Counted from the first letter of the stretch, positions 8,901-16,790 are shown. The stretch: 64,000 nt of DNA from CAJBVG01 sp943371235 (GCA_943371235.1 CALRTZ010000005.1:1-64000), one strand, 5' to 3'. Notes: generated by a model from the sequence alone, not told the origin. Program-made: numbers and translations.

Positions 8901-9754
8901 ACAAAATAGTGTATAGAATGCCAAGTGGCTATTTAGGTTTAATTTATTGGAATGCAACCGTACAAGATTATAGGTATGTTAATTTACCTAGCACAAAAAT
9001 TTCTTTTGTTGCAGACGAAAATACAGATATTGCAATTACTAGCAATGATGAAATATTTTATAAAGGAAAAGATGGTTTAATGCATTATTATTATAATGGG
9101 ACTTCTTGGGTTCACGCATATGCTGAAAGTTTATCTTCAAATCTACAAGTTGACGGAACAATTAGTACAGATAATTTTGGGAAAGTATATTATGCTACAA
9201 ACTATACTAACAATAGAAACTATGGGCATTTAGGTCATTTTTGGAATATTAGTCAAAATACATTTGTTCAAAGTGGTTTAGGTAATTGGTGGGAATATCC
9301 TGATGATTTTAAAGTTTCAATGAATTCATCTCCAATTGTTATAAATAATCGAGGGCATGTATTTTACAAAGGTAATGATGGTAGAATGCAATACTACTAT
9401 TGGAAGAATTTTTGTGATGATAATGTAAATAGAAATAATTCTAGAAATAAATCAAATAGCATATTTAAATCTGTAGGTAATGCTGAAGAAAGCTATATTT
9501 TGAAATGCTTTCCTAATCCATTTGTGGATAATTTAATAATTGATATTATTTCTAAGAATTATAATCCCGAATTTGCAGATATTAAATTAATTGATATTCT
9601 AGGAAGTGTAAAATATCAAGATAGAAATATGAAAATTGTCAATAACAAATTAAGTTTAGATTTGTCGGGTGTAGAGGCAGGTGTATACTTTTTACATTTT
9701 TCAACGGAGGGTAATAAAACGGAAGTATTCAAAATTGTTAAAATAAATCATTAA
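5972..9754 (+). CDS. Secreted DUF5060 / clan-A-like glycoside hydrolase with propeller repeats and T9SS sorting domain
   Basis: A 1260-residue exported protein. In order: signal peptide (about 1-22); DUF5060-like beta domain (about 30-140, with WRIRFSPNEVGNW); a TIM-barrel hydrolase domain (about 160-520) with candidate acid/base E346 in MNEPE and candidate nucleophile E445 in NITESG; a linker; repeats of about 45-70 residues (about 770-1150) with motifs such as HVFYKGNDGRMQYYYW and DEIFYKGKDGLMHYYY that suggest a PLL/tectonin-like beta-propeller, often sugar-binding; and a type A T9SS domain (about 1175-1260, CFPNPFVDN, then VYFLHF). It probably hydrolyses an unknown polysaccharide outside the cell. 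It is strongly AT-rich and preceded by a perfect hairpin. Confidence 0.8.
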   Translation: MKTAKLFLLFMLFSFYGLNTYSLNVNTINITSPNVPKYHKYEIGLNLNKDFTNPYDPEIISIEAHFISPSGKQYLVYGFYYQPFSRLDIDSLRTGITPLYSSNFWRQGSTDYPWRIRFSPNEVGNWQYFVNIIEPNTEPYSTSLNDFECIDSDKPGFIQTSLNRRYLEFSDGQSFFGKGEDQRATTSSVNMFAGWPNNLCNGVAQCYSKGTVLKNLKMMWNLANSGGNFIRLWLEPYSYDIEWERINDYTNRQGIMSDFDILIDEAFDNNVYIHLVLLNEQVFRQEPNFPNTADWNYNPYKNQNVSLPLAFFSNLDAKNKFKSRLRYIHSRWGYSTSIASYSLMNEPEFVKDQNKQGSPDYYTIVNSHFKDWQIEMSDFLKNNSYPKHLISCDYAFHFENIIESTNSIDFTNTHIYGWDKNIEYQRAYIAKRNTIIYNKPFNITESGFNAGNCQFSIWYYQDFHNILWSSVFHGSYSNSMYFGSETKYQHYIWGGDYIKKYKALNNFLVNETFNTYPDYYKPISNALNSYNFYKDQDLKNCPPPDVPIIDRAGFTPPKSSLGNNGSPTTQLFNPDYLGNDITTNFEDKLQVFALRKNKKIIGWVQLKDAYWYNVIHGIASFSNNCYTDPITDNNPSCSPQNNTTLTEADFNSRTTDATNIELIDTAYITINNMECRGKYSVHWFSTHENFSIDGDDKGEDGGEITQFYDEIIVDDSRTAVIKVPKLQFFTYSDQTIGEPFAEDYGFKLTLMDLEGNDDNKWRHSYADAYNNEEHFVDGEFTSDMNGHIFYRDNNGNMSQFYWLDKFQDYDKTTLSFENSHKIKQTSKIQVNEQDHVFYIGEDNSLHFYNWNGNTWSHNFMNDYLNVKLTGNFNVTQNSHIHFRRSSTNSTLDGNLDHYYWDGTQYQFVNKTSLPNNYKVAIESPIMVNSRNDVFYKNVSGELQYFHWNGSIWVHKILHGVVALSKQYVDGEINTFEDKIVYRMPSGYLGLIYWNATVQDYRYVNLPSTKISFVADENTDIAITSNDEIFYKGKDGLMHYYYNGTSWVHAYAESLSSNLQVDGTISTDNFGKVYYATNYTNNRNYGHLGHFWNISQNTFVQSGLGNWWEYPDDFKVSMNSSPIVINNRGHVFYKGNDGRMQYYYWKNFCDDNVNRNNSRNKSNSIFKSVGNAEESYILKCFPNPFVDNLIIDIISKNYNPEFADIKLIDILGSVKYQDRNMKIVNNKLSLDLSGVEAGVYFLHFSTEGNKTEVFKIVKINH

Positions 9755-9799
9755 ATATTAGTCATAGATACTTATAATTGTGTTATTAGATTATTAATC

Positions 9800-10723
9800 A
9801 TGCAACTATCCATCATTATCCCCATATACAACGAACAAGGTAATATTGATCGATTGATAAACCGATTAAAAGGAGTTATGAATCAGTTGAACCTTACTTG
9901 TGAGTATATATTTATAAACGATGGGAGTAAGGACGATTCTATAAACATCATTAAAAACCTTGCTAAAATTGACCCTTCGGTTAAGTTTATCAATTTTAGT
10001 AGAAATTTCGGTCACCAAATAGCGGTTACTGCTGGTTTAGATAAATGCATAGGCGATAGAATCGTAATCATTGATGCCGATTTACAAGACCCCCCAGAGC
10101 TTATTTTAGAGATGTACAAGAAGATGGAAGAAGGCTTTGAAGTGGTATATGCAAAACGTGCCGCACGCAACGGAGAGAGCTGGATGAAGAAGTTTACCGC
10201 TCGTATGTTTTATAGGGTATTGAAATTTATTACTTCGGTAAACATACCAGTAGATACAGGCGATTTCCGCATTATGGATCGTAAAATTGTAGACGTGCTG
10301 AAGCAAATGCCAGAGCAACAAAAGTTTTTACGCGGGCAAATATCATGGATTGGCTTTAACCAAACGTATGTAGAATACGAACGCGACGTGCGTTATGCCG
10401 GTGAAACTGGATACACCTATAAAAAAATGATTCGTTTTGCTTTAGATGGCATTACCTCTTTCTCTAATTTCCCTTTAAAGTTTGCCACCGTTTGTGGCTT
10501 CGTGGTTTCGGGCATTGCATTTTTAGTAATGTTATATGCACTTTATGCACGTTTTATTTCAAAAGATTACATAGAAGGTTGGACTTCCATTATCATTTCT
10601 GTTTTATTTTTAGGAGGTATACAACTAATTTCAATAGGTATTATTGGCGAATACATCTCTAGGTTGAGTAGTAATGTAAGAAACAGACCTTTGTATATTA
10701 TCAACGATACTAATATCGAGTAA
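9800..10723 (+). CDS. Family 2 glycosyltransferase, GtrB/polyprenyl-phosphate sugar synthase type
   Basis: 307 residues. An N-terminal GT-A domain has LSIIIPIYNEQGNI and VIIDADLQDPPE (the DxD-like motif in ADLQD, about residues 92-101). Two C-terminal membrane helices (about 230-255 and 263-285) precede a cytoplasmic tail with EYISRL. This is the layout of DPM1/GtrB/ArnC-like enzymes that load a sugar from a nucleotide donor onto undecaprenyl phosphate at the inner membrane. The product could feed the GT-C enzymes at 4004 and 12843. The methyltransferase ATG directly follows the stop codon, so they are co-transcribed. Confidence 0.88.
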   Translation: MQLSIIIPIYNEQGNIDRLINRLKGVMNQLNLTCEYIFINDGSKDDSINIIKNLAKIDPSVKFINFSRNFGHQIAVTAGLDKCIGDRIVIIDADLQDPPELILEMYKKMEEGFEVVYAKRAARNGESWMKKFTARMFYRVLKFITSVNIPVDTGDFRIMDRKIVDVLKQMPEQQKFLRGQISWIGFNQTYVEYERDVRYAGETGYTYKKMIRFALDGITSFSNFPLKFATVCGFVVSGIAFLVMLYALYARFISKDYIEGWTSIIISVLFLGGIQLISIGIIGEYISRLSSNVRNRPLYIINDTNIE

Positions 10724-11365
10724 ATGGTAACAAAAGAAATTCTATTCGAATATTTAAAAAACTCGGAAGCTCAACACCTAAAAGGTTTGAGCAAAATAAA
10801 AACAATTTATCGCCCTTATATTTGTCCGTTCGACGATTTGTTGAACCAAATTCCACAAGGCATTAGTTTGTTTGATGTGGGTTGCGGTGCAGGTTCTTTT
10901 TTATCAATCTTAACTAATTTTAATAAACCCGTAAAAATTGGCGGAATAGAAATAGCTGATAATTTAATAAACGATGCGCGTACCTTGCTTTCTAAATTTG
11001 ATGTGGAACAGCATATATACAAATATGATGGCACTACCATTCCAAATGAAATTGCTGAATACGATTATGTAAGCATGATAGATGTATACCATCACATTCC
11101 ACCTGCAATACAAGTTTCATTTATGAAACAGCTGTATACGAAAATGAAACCCGGTGCTATTTTAATCTTTAAAGACATTAACAAAGCCAGCCCTTTGGTG
11201 CTAATGAATAAACTGCACGATTTGATTTTATCAAAAGAAATTGGGAATGAAATTTCGATTGATACTGCCTTGAAACTATTAACAGATATTGGGTTTAAGA
11301 TTAACAGCACCGATAAAAAAACAATGTTTGTTTATCCGCACTATACTATTTTTGCACAGAAATAA
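10724..11365 (+). CDS. Class I SAM-dependent methyltransferase
   Basis: 213 residues. The SAM-binding motif I is LFDVGCGAGSF (about residues 46-56), followed by an acidic residue at the end of beta-2 (GIEIAD) and the DVYHHIPP segment expected after motif II. The substrate is unknown. Its position directly after the GT2 gene (no intergenic base) and opposite the UbiA/HAD operon suggests a lipid or glycan substrate. Its TAA stop abuts the stop of the convergent HAD gene (TAA followed by TTA at 11363-11368), leaving no room for a terminator between the two converging transcripts. Confidence 0.8.
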   Translation: MVTKEILFEYLKNSEAQHLKGLSKIKTIYRPYICPFDDLLNQIPQGISLFDVGCGAGSFLSILTNFNKPVKIGGIEIADNLINDARTLLSKFDVEQHIYKYDGTTIPNEIAEYDYVSMIDVYHHIPPAIQVSFMKQLYTKMKPGAILIFKDINKASPLVLMNKLHDLILSKEIGNEISIDTALKLLTDIGFKINSTDKKTMFVYPHYTIFAQK

Positions 11366-11974
11366 TTAGATACTTAGTAATTGAGGATTACCATTTTCAT
11401 CAACTAAATAAGCGTTTTTACTAAGTTTAAACAATGGCATATCTGTTATGGAATCGCTGTAACTTTCAGCAATAGGTAAATCGTCTGTTTGTAAATATTT
11501 TTTTAATCGATTTACTTTTTCTTCCCCTTTGCAATTCTCACCAACAATCTTGTATTTATTTTCTATATAGCTTAGTTGAGTGCCTATTAATTCAATTTGG
11601 TACACTTCTAAAATAGGTTGTAAATACAATTCGGGAGAGGCGCTGATGCAAATTATACGATACTCTTTGCGGTTAAACAAAGCTGTAACATTAGCATTGA
11701 AATACTCCATTCCGGTATTATCCCAAAATTCTTTGGCTAATGTTTTTACTTCCTCTTCTTTAATGCCGTACAAAAACAATAAAAATAATTCCTTGAATTT
11801 TTTTGTGCTAATGAGTTTAAAGGCATGTAAAATACCAGCAATTAGTTGAGGTAGGATGGCCCATAGTTGGCTTGGTTTTTTTTTATAGATGAACTTACAG
11901 AATTCTATTAACGAATCTTTTTTATAAAGGGTTTCATCAAAATCAATAACAATAAGCTCTTTGTTAGAATGCAT
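11366..11974 (-). CDS. HAD-family phosphatase (HAD-IB, phosphoserine-phosphatase-like)
   Basis: 202 residues with the HAD motifs: I at VIDFDETLYKKDS (nucleophile D11, acid D13), II at CISASPE, a lysine in the GEEKVNRLKKY region, and IV at SYSDSITDMPLF. It overlaps the UbiA gene by 11 nt and is translated after it. UbiA-family polyprenyl-phosphate phosphoribosyltransferases often pair or fuse with HAD phosphatases, so dephosphorylation of a polyprenyl-phospho-phosphoribose intermediate is a reasonable inference. A general phosphatase role cannot be excluded. Confidence 0.82.
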   Translation of the reverse strand: MHSNKELIVIDFDETLYKKDSLIEFCKFIYKKKPSQLWAILPQLIAGILHAFKLISTKKFKELFLLFLYGIKEEEVKTLAKEFWDNTGMEYFNANVTALFNRKEYRIICISASPELYLQPILEVYQIELIGTQLSYIENKYKIVGENCKGEEKVNRLKKYLQTDDLPIAESYSDSITDMPLFKLSKNAYLVDENGNPQLLSI

Positions 11975-12842
11975 ATAAACACAAGGTTACATAAATCATC
12001 CAAGATAAAATAGCCAGTTGTAATGCTCTGTCTTTATAAATAAGTGTAGTTGGGTCGCCTTCTTTTTCATAGATATCAATATCACTCAATTGAATGAAAC
12101 GGAAAATACCATAAATCACAAATACTAAGGAGTATTTTAAGTAGTCGTTTCCAACTAATTCAACAATTTGATCATCGATTGAATAAAATAAATAACCAAT
12201 TATAGTGAGGGTTGCAGATGCAAAAATAAATTTATCTAATAAAGGTACAGTGTAATAACTCAGTACTTTTCTGTGTTTGTTAGAGTCCTTGGCTAAGGAT
12301 TGAATTTCGCCTTTTCGTTTTAAGAAGGCTAGGAGTAAGGCCAAGAAAAAAGTAACTACTAAAATAAAATCAGATGCCACCACGCCTATGGCTACACATC
12401 CTGCTAATATTCTCAACTCAAAACCAATGGCAATAGAAATGCAATCGATTATGCTCATGTGTTTTAATTTATAAGCATATAAAATGTTTAATACTAAATA
12501 GCCAAGTAAGATGTAGTAAAGCTCAATTTTATTTATCAATAAACTTAATGTTAAAGATAATGCGATGGAGAAAAATGCTAGTAAATACGCATTCTGTACA
12601 CTTAATTTACCCGAAGCAATGGGCCTATTTTTCTTTGTTGGGTGTACTTTGTCTGCTTCTACATCCTTTAAATCGTTTATAATGTAAACAAAAGAAGCCA
12701 AAAATGAGTAACAGAAAAAAGTATAAATAGAATAAAGTAGATCTGTTTTGTTGAACAAATTAAAGGAAAACAATAGAGGTGCAAAAATCAAGAAATTTTT
12801 GATCCATTGTTTTACGCGTAATTGTTTAATAATAATTTTCAT
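11964..12842 (-). CDS. UbiA-family prenyltransferase (decaprenyl-phosphate phosphoribosyltransferase-like)
   Basis: A 292-residue integral membrane protein with about 8-9 helices. The first aspartate-rich motif is YIINDLKDVEAD (NDxxDxxxD) and the sequence KKNRPIASGKL follows. The N-terminal LRVKQWIKNFLIFAPLLF resembles the mycobacterial DPPR-synthase subgroup (Rv3806c-like), which transfers phosphoribose from PRPP to a polyprenyl phosphate, more than quinone-pathway UbiA or MenA. That fits the coupled HAD phosphatase and GT-C genes. Its ATG directly follows the stop of the upstream GT-C gene, so three genes form one tight operon (14489 to 11366). Confidence 0.82.
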   Translation of the reverse strand: MKIIIKQLRVKQWIKNFLIFAPLLFSFNLFNKTDLLYSIYTFFCYSFLASFVYIINDLKDVEADKVHPTKKNRPIASGKLSVQNAYLLAFFSIALSLTLSLLINKIELYYILLGYLVLNILYAYKLKHMSIIDCISIAIGFELRILAGCVAIGVVASDFILVVTFFLALLLAFLKRKGEIQSLAKDSNKHRKVLSYYTVPLLDKFIFASATLTIIGYLFYSIDDQIVELVGNDYLKYSLVFVIYGIFRFIQLSDIDIYEKEGDPTTLIYKDRALQLAILSWMIYVTLCLYAF

Positions 12843-14489
12843 TTAAGGTAAGGTATAATAATTTTCTTCGGCAGTATAATTAAATTGGTATCTCTGTTTG
12901 TTGTTCTCTTGCTCAATAAATACAAATGGGATGTTATTTTCTTTTAAACGGTTTATAACCGACAAATATTTGCATTTTATTTCTATGGGCTTATTTATCC
13001 CTTTTAAATATTCAATTTCTAAGTTAATGTTTTTTCTTACTTCTTTTTGATGATTTACTTGAACCTCTACTATTTTACCTGTGTTATATATCAACAAAAA
13101 GGCGAGTGCTAAGGAGAAAAACTTAGCGAAAAATCCATTTTGACTATATAAATAGATACATACCATTATCGGAAATAACCACAATTGCGATACATACCTG
13201 GCTTCGAAGCATTGTTCATTGATGAATACACTGAAGAGTAAAATAGAAATGAGAATAAAGAAATTGCTCTTGTTTCTATAAGATTTACTAGAAAGTATTA
13301 AGAGTAATAATATTAGTGCAATGATTAATAACTCCGACCAACGGGCTCCGAAACCCGACATTTCAGAGTCTGTTCGGTAATAGTTCTCATAACTTACTTC
13401 TGTAAATGGCATCCTGAATTTAGAACTATCAGGATTTCTAGAATAAAAAGGGTAAGCAAAACTGGCATCTATAAAATTTTCGAATCTGTTTTGATCAAAA
13501 AAATTAGCAGATTTATGTATGTTCCCCACAATTTCTCCCACATTGTTTTCACCCATTAGTGGATAAAATGGATGCCCTTTTTCTAAAGTATTTCTGGTGT
13601 AAGATGAATATCCGATGACAAAAACTGCAAGGATATAAAGCAGGCTAAATCCTACAAATGTTTTTAACCTTAACGTTGGATGTTTTATTAAGTACCATGT
13701 AAAGAACATGAAATTGAAAATACTTAAATACACCAAATTGGTAAATTTTATATTTACCGTATAAACAAATACGGATGCGAGTAGTAGGGAAATATATATC
13801 GAAGGTTTATCTAATAAATAATACAAAAACAATAGATAAATGCTTATTCCCATTGCCGATTGCCCATCAACATAAAAACTAAAAAATTGTGAATATGCAA
13901 TGGGATTAAGTGCTATGCACAAGGCAAAAATGGTGCAAATAATTTTAGAGAAATGATGTTTTGTTGAAAGAACAAAATAGGCAATACCAAAACACGTGAT
14001 TGATAGGAGAAGTGTAAGTACTTTAGTAGCTTGTATACTTCCTGATAACTTTAAAATAGAGGCTTGTACTATCCAACTAGCATGCGGATAATGATGAATC
14101 CAAATATCGCTTTCTGAAATAGATTTTTGTACATCATAAGTAGCATAAAACGGGTTCCAATTTTCAGATAATTTTAGTATGGCATCTTGGTGGTACCATT
14201 GCCCGTCCCAAGAAACATCGTATGTTTTGGAGATTAAATAAAAACAGATAAAAATAGTAGTTATGCTTATTAGATTACTATTTAGTAAGTTCTTTTTGCC
14301 TACAAAGTAATAAACAATAAGATTTGAAACTATATACGCAATTGGAATTGTAACTAGCTGTATAGGGATTTTAAATGCTAATTCTATAGATGAAAATAAA
14401 AATGTAAGGCTTATGCTTAATATAATTAAAGCAGCACTTGATAAAACTACTTTGTGATGATCTGAATTCTGAACGCTTATCTGCTTCAT
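12843..14489 (-). CDS. Multi-pass membrane protein, probable GT-C-type glycosyltransferase
   Basis: 548 residues with about 11 or more hydrophobic segments. After two or three helices a loop holds YDVSWDGQWYHQDAI and the sequence HHYPHASWIVQASIL, resembling the first acidic extracytoplasmic loop of GT-C enzymes that use polyprenyl-phosphate sugars. No family can be named firmly. It leads the operon with UbiA and HAD, so it may use the lipid-linked pentose they are predicted to make. The ATG is only 11 nt from the T run of a terminator hairpin (14501-14532). Confidence 0.62.
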   Translation of the reverse strand: MKQISVQNSDHHKVVLSSAALIILSISLTFLFSSIELAFKIPIQLVTIPIAYIVSNLIVYYFVGKKNLLNSNLISITTIFICFYLISKTYDVSWDGQWYHQDAILKLSENWNPFYATYDVQKSISESDIWIHHYPHASWIVQASILKLSGSIQATKVLTLLLSITCFGIAYFVLSTKHHFSKIICTIFALCIALNPIAYSQFFSFYVDGQSAMGISIYLLFLYYLLDKPSIYISLLLASVFVYTVNIKFTNLVYLSIFNFMFFTWYLIKHPTLRLKTFVGFSLLYILAVFVIGYSSYTRNTLEKGHPFYPLMGENNVGEIVGNIHKSANFFDQNRFENFIDASFAYPFYSRNPDSSKFRMPFTEVSYENYYRTDSEMSGFGARWSELLIIALILLLLILSSKSYRNKSNFFILISILLFSVFINEQCFEARYVSQLWLFPIMVCIYLYSQNGFFAKFFSLALAFLLIYNTGKIVEVQVNHQKEVRKNINLEIEYLKGINKPIEIKCKYLSVINRLKENNIPFVFIEQENNKQRYQFNYTAEENYYTLP

Positions 14490-14500
14490 GTTATAAAAAT

Positions 14501-14532
14501 AAAAAAAGTCCCGATAAATCAGGACTTTTTTT
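14501..14532 (-). terminator. Intrinsic terminator, symmetrical
   Basis: An 11-bp stem AAAAAAAGTCC / GGACTTTTTTT with a 10-nt loop, usable on both strands. On the minus strand it ends the 72-residue gene (14582-14800). The T run stops 11 nt before the next minus-strand ATG (14489), so the GT-C gene needs read-through or a promoter overlapping the hairpin. Confidence 0.88.
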
Positions 14533-14581
14533 ATTAAAGCGAAGCGCTCTAAGGACTAATATTTAACGACCAGTATCTAGT

Positions 14582-14800
14582 TTAATACTCGTCTTCATCA
14601 AACTCCTCGTCATCAAAGCCTGCATCAAACTCATCAACCCCTAGGTCTAAATCCAAATCATCGTCTTCATCGTCGATTAAACGATTGTTCAATGGCTTAG
14701 AATCTTTTGCAGGTGGTGTTTTTGCCTTAGCTTTAGAACTACCTGCTTTGCTAGGTGTTGTACTAGCTTTTTTGGTGCTTGCTTTTTTAGGGCTTTTCAT
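14582..14800 (-). CDS. Small charge-segregated protein, basic N-half and acidic C-half
   Basis: 72 residues. Residues 1-35 are rich in Lys, Ala, Ser, Thr and Pro (KKAST-type repeats, like a histone H1 tail). Residues 43-72 are almost all Asp, Glu, Leu and Phe (DEDDDLDLDLG, then DDEEFDEDEY). No fold or enzyme motif is visible and it is probably disordered. The function is unknown; nucleic-acid or chaperone-like binding would be a guess. It has its own promoter (14840-14872) and terminator (14501-14532), which support a real gene. It lies downstream of scpB on the same strand. Confidence 0.75.
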   Translation of the reverse strand: MKSPKKASTKKASTTPSKAGSSKAKAKTPPAKDSKPLNNRLIDDEDDDLDLDLGVDEFDAGFDDEEFDEDEY

Positions 14801-14839
14801 TGGAATGAGGAATTTCTGTTATTGTTATTTTGATACTAA

Positions 14840-14872
14840 CAAAGTTAATACAATGATTTCAATCCATACAAA
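14840..14872 (-). promoter_or_regulatory. Bacteroidota-type promoter for the 72-residue gene
   Basis: On the minus strand, TTTG (RC of 14869-14872), a 21-nt spacer and TAACTTTG (RC of 14840-14847) fit the Bacteroidota -33 TTTG / -7 TAnnTTTG consensus. The -7 box ends 39 nt before the ATG. Confidence 0.6.
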
Positions 14873-14886
14873 AAAAATAAAAAAAA

Positions 14887-15609
14887 TTATTCTTCTGAAT
14901 TTTTATTTTCTTCGTCCTCTTCTGTAGAAATATTTTCTACGTTCTCAGCTTCGGTAATTTCAGGTACTTCCTCTATCATCAGTTCAGAATCATCCTCTTG
15001 TTGCTCTAATTTTGAAACCCTGGCTGCACTTATAGACTCTACGTCAACATTAGAATCTTCGGGGTTAATCGAATTTTCTAAAGATTGGATGTCTTTTAAC
15101 TGTGGGAGGTCCTTCGGATTTTTCAAACCAAAGTGATCCATAAAACTCAAACTCGTTTCATATAAGATCGGTTTACCTGGCCCGTTGCTTCTTCCATTAA
15201 TAGAAATTAAATCTTTTTCCAATAATTTCTGAACACTGTAATCGCAATTTACTCCTCTAATTAACTCAATTTCCGATTTAGTAATAGGTTGTTTATATGC
15301 AATGATGGCTAATGTTTCCATTGCTGCCGTAGAAAGCTTTTTCTTTTCTTTATGAATGATTAACTGGTTTAATAATTCATGGTATTCTGTTTTACTTAAA
15401 AACTGATAGCCATTGCTGATCTGAATTAACTCAAATACAAAATCATCTGCTTGGTATTTTTCTTTTATAATTTCTAAATCCGATAAAATTTCTTCTTCCG
15501 TTAAAGTTAATCCAAGAGAATTATTCACCAATGTTTGAATATCTACTAAAGAGATGCTTTGCTCAGATGCAAAAATTAAGGCCTCAATATGTTTCTGTGT
15601 CTGTTCCAA
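14887..15609 (-). CDS. scpB: Segregation and condensation protein B
   Basis: A kleisin-associated subunit of the SMC-ScpAB condensin that organises and segregates the chromosome. 240 residues. Two winged-helix regions are covered by about residues 5-165; the family segments LSTAAMETLAIIAYKQPITK and the IEL-RGVN part are clear. Beyond residue 175 there is a low-complexity acidic tail (EEDEENKNSEE end) not typical of the core family. scpA is not adjacent. Upstream lies mqnC; a candidate -7 box (TAAGTTTG, RC of 15654-15661) overlaps the mqnC stop. Confidence 0.93.
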   Translation of the reverse strand: MEQTQKHIEALIFASEQSISLVDIQTLVNNSLGLTLTEEEILSDLEIIKEKYQADDFVFELIQISNGYQFLSKTEYHELLNQLIIHKEKKKLSTAAMETLAIIAYKQPITKSEIELIRGVNCDYSVQKLLEKDLISINGRSNGPGKPILYETSLSFMDHFGLKNPKDLPQLKDIQSLENSINPEDSNVDVESISAARVSKLEQQEDDSELMIEEVPEITEAENVENISTEEDEENKNSEE

Positions 15610-15653
15610 TGTATTCTAATTTGTCGCAATTAATGAAATGGGAGCGAATAATG

Positions 15654-15661
15654 CAAACTTA
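15654..15661 (-). promoter_or_regulatory. Candidate -7 box for scpB
   Basis: TAAGTTTG on the minus strand, 44 nt before the scpB ATG and overlapping the mqnC stop codon. No clear -33 element was found. Confidence 0.4.
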
Positions 15662-16786
15662 ATAATTAATCACTTGCTGTTCCATGTTAGTTGGCAACTT
15701 TCTGTATTCATATTGTTGAGTACGCAATTGTGGCGTAAACCCAGCTTCTTTTATAGCATCTTGTATGCCTTGAGCGGTAAACCTATGAGGTGCACCCGCT
15801 GCCGAAACTACGTTTTCCTCAATCATAATCGACCCAAAATCGTTTGCTCCTGCATGTAAACAGATTTGTGCAATCTCTTTACCCACTGTTAACCAAGAGG
15901 CTTGTATGTTTTCAATATTTGGCAACATTATTCTGCTTAAGGCAATCATTCTGATGTATTCATCGCCAGTTACGTTATTGGTAATGCCTCTAATTTTCTT
16001 TAATAAAGTACCGTCATCTTGGAATGGCCAAGGAATAAAAGCAATAAAACCTTTCGCATGTGCAGGTTTCTCTGCTTGAACCTCTCTCAACCAAACCAAA
16101 TGCTCAAAGCGCTCTTCTAAGGTTTCCACATGCCCAAACATCATGGTTGCCGAAGTGGTAATGTTTAATTGATGTGCTGCACGCATTACATCTAACCACT
16201 CTTTACCAGAACATTTACCTTTAGAAATGAGTCTCCTCACTCGGTCGTTCAAAATTTCTGCACCCGCGCCTGGCAATGAATCTAAACCTGCTGCAACTAA
16301 TGCTTTCAATACATCAGTATGCGATAGTTGCTCTAGTTTGGCAATGTGAGCAATTTCTGGGGGACCTAATGAATGTAGTTTGATTTGTGGGTACAATCGT
16401 TTTAGTTCTGTAAACAAATCAACATAATACGACAAGCCTAAATCTGGGTGATGCCCACCTTGAAGCAATAATTGCTCTCCTCCATAACGGATGGTTTCTT
16501 CAATTTTGATTTTATACTCTTCTATAGTGGTTATATACGATTCGTCGTGACCCGGTCTTCTGAAAAAATTACAAAATTTACAGTTGGCAATACAAACATT
16601 GGTTGTATTTAAATTCCTATCGATGATCCAAGTAACTGCATTGCTGTTCTTTTTCTGCTGCTTACGAAGTTCATTAGCAGTATACATTAAATCGGGAGTA
16701 GAGGCATGTTGATATAAATACATCCCTTCCTCGACGCTAAGAAACTCGAAATGAGACGCTTTGTTTAATAGCTCTTTTACATTCAT
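15659..16786 (-). CDS. mqnC: Cyclic dehypoxanthinyl futalosine synthase (radical SAM, menaquinone biosynthesis)
   Basis: Converts dehypoxanthine futalosine to its cyclic form in the futalosine route to menaquinone. 375 residues. The radical SAM cluster motif is C65-x3-C69-x2-C72 in NVCIANCKFCNF. Other family segments are GGEQLLLQGGHHPDLG, LHSLGPPEIAHI, GLDSLPGAGAEIL and LHAGANDFGSIMIEE. This pattern fits MqnC rather than the paralogous MqnE. No other mqn genes are in the window. A -7 box TATATTTG (RC of 16791-16798) lies only 4 nt before the ATG. Confidence 0.94.
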   Translation of the reverse strand: MNVKELLNKASHFEFLSVEEGMYLYQHASTPDLMYTANELRKQQKKNSNAVTWIIDRNLNTTNVCIANCKFCNFFRRPGHDESYITTIEEYKIKIEETIRYGGEQLLLQGGHHPDLGLSYYVDLFTELKRLYPQIKLHSLGPPEIAHIAKLEQLSHTDVLKALVAAGLDSLPGAGAEILNDRVRRLISKGKCSGKEWLDVMRAAHQLNITTSATMMFGHVETLEERFEHLVWLREVQAEKPAHAKGFIAFIPWPFQDDGTLLKKIRGITNNVTGDEYIRMIALSRIMLPNIENIQASWLTVGKEIAQICLHAGANDFGSIMIEENVVSAAGAPHRFTAQGIQDAIKEAGFTPQLRTQQYEYRKLPTNMEQQVINY

Positions 16787-16790
16787 ATGG

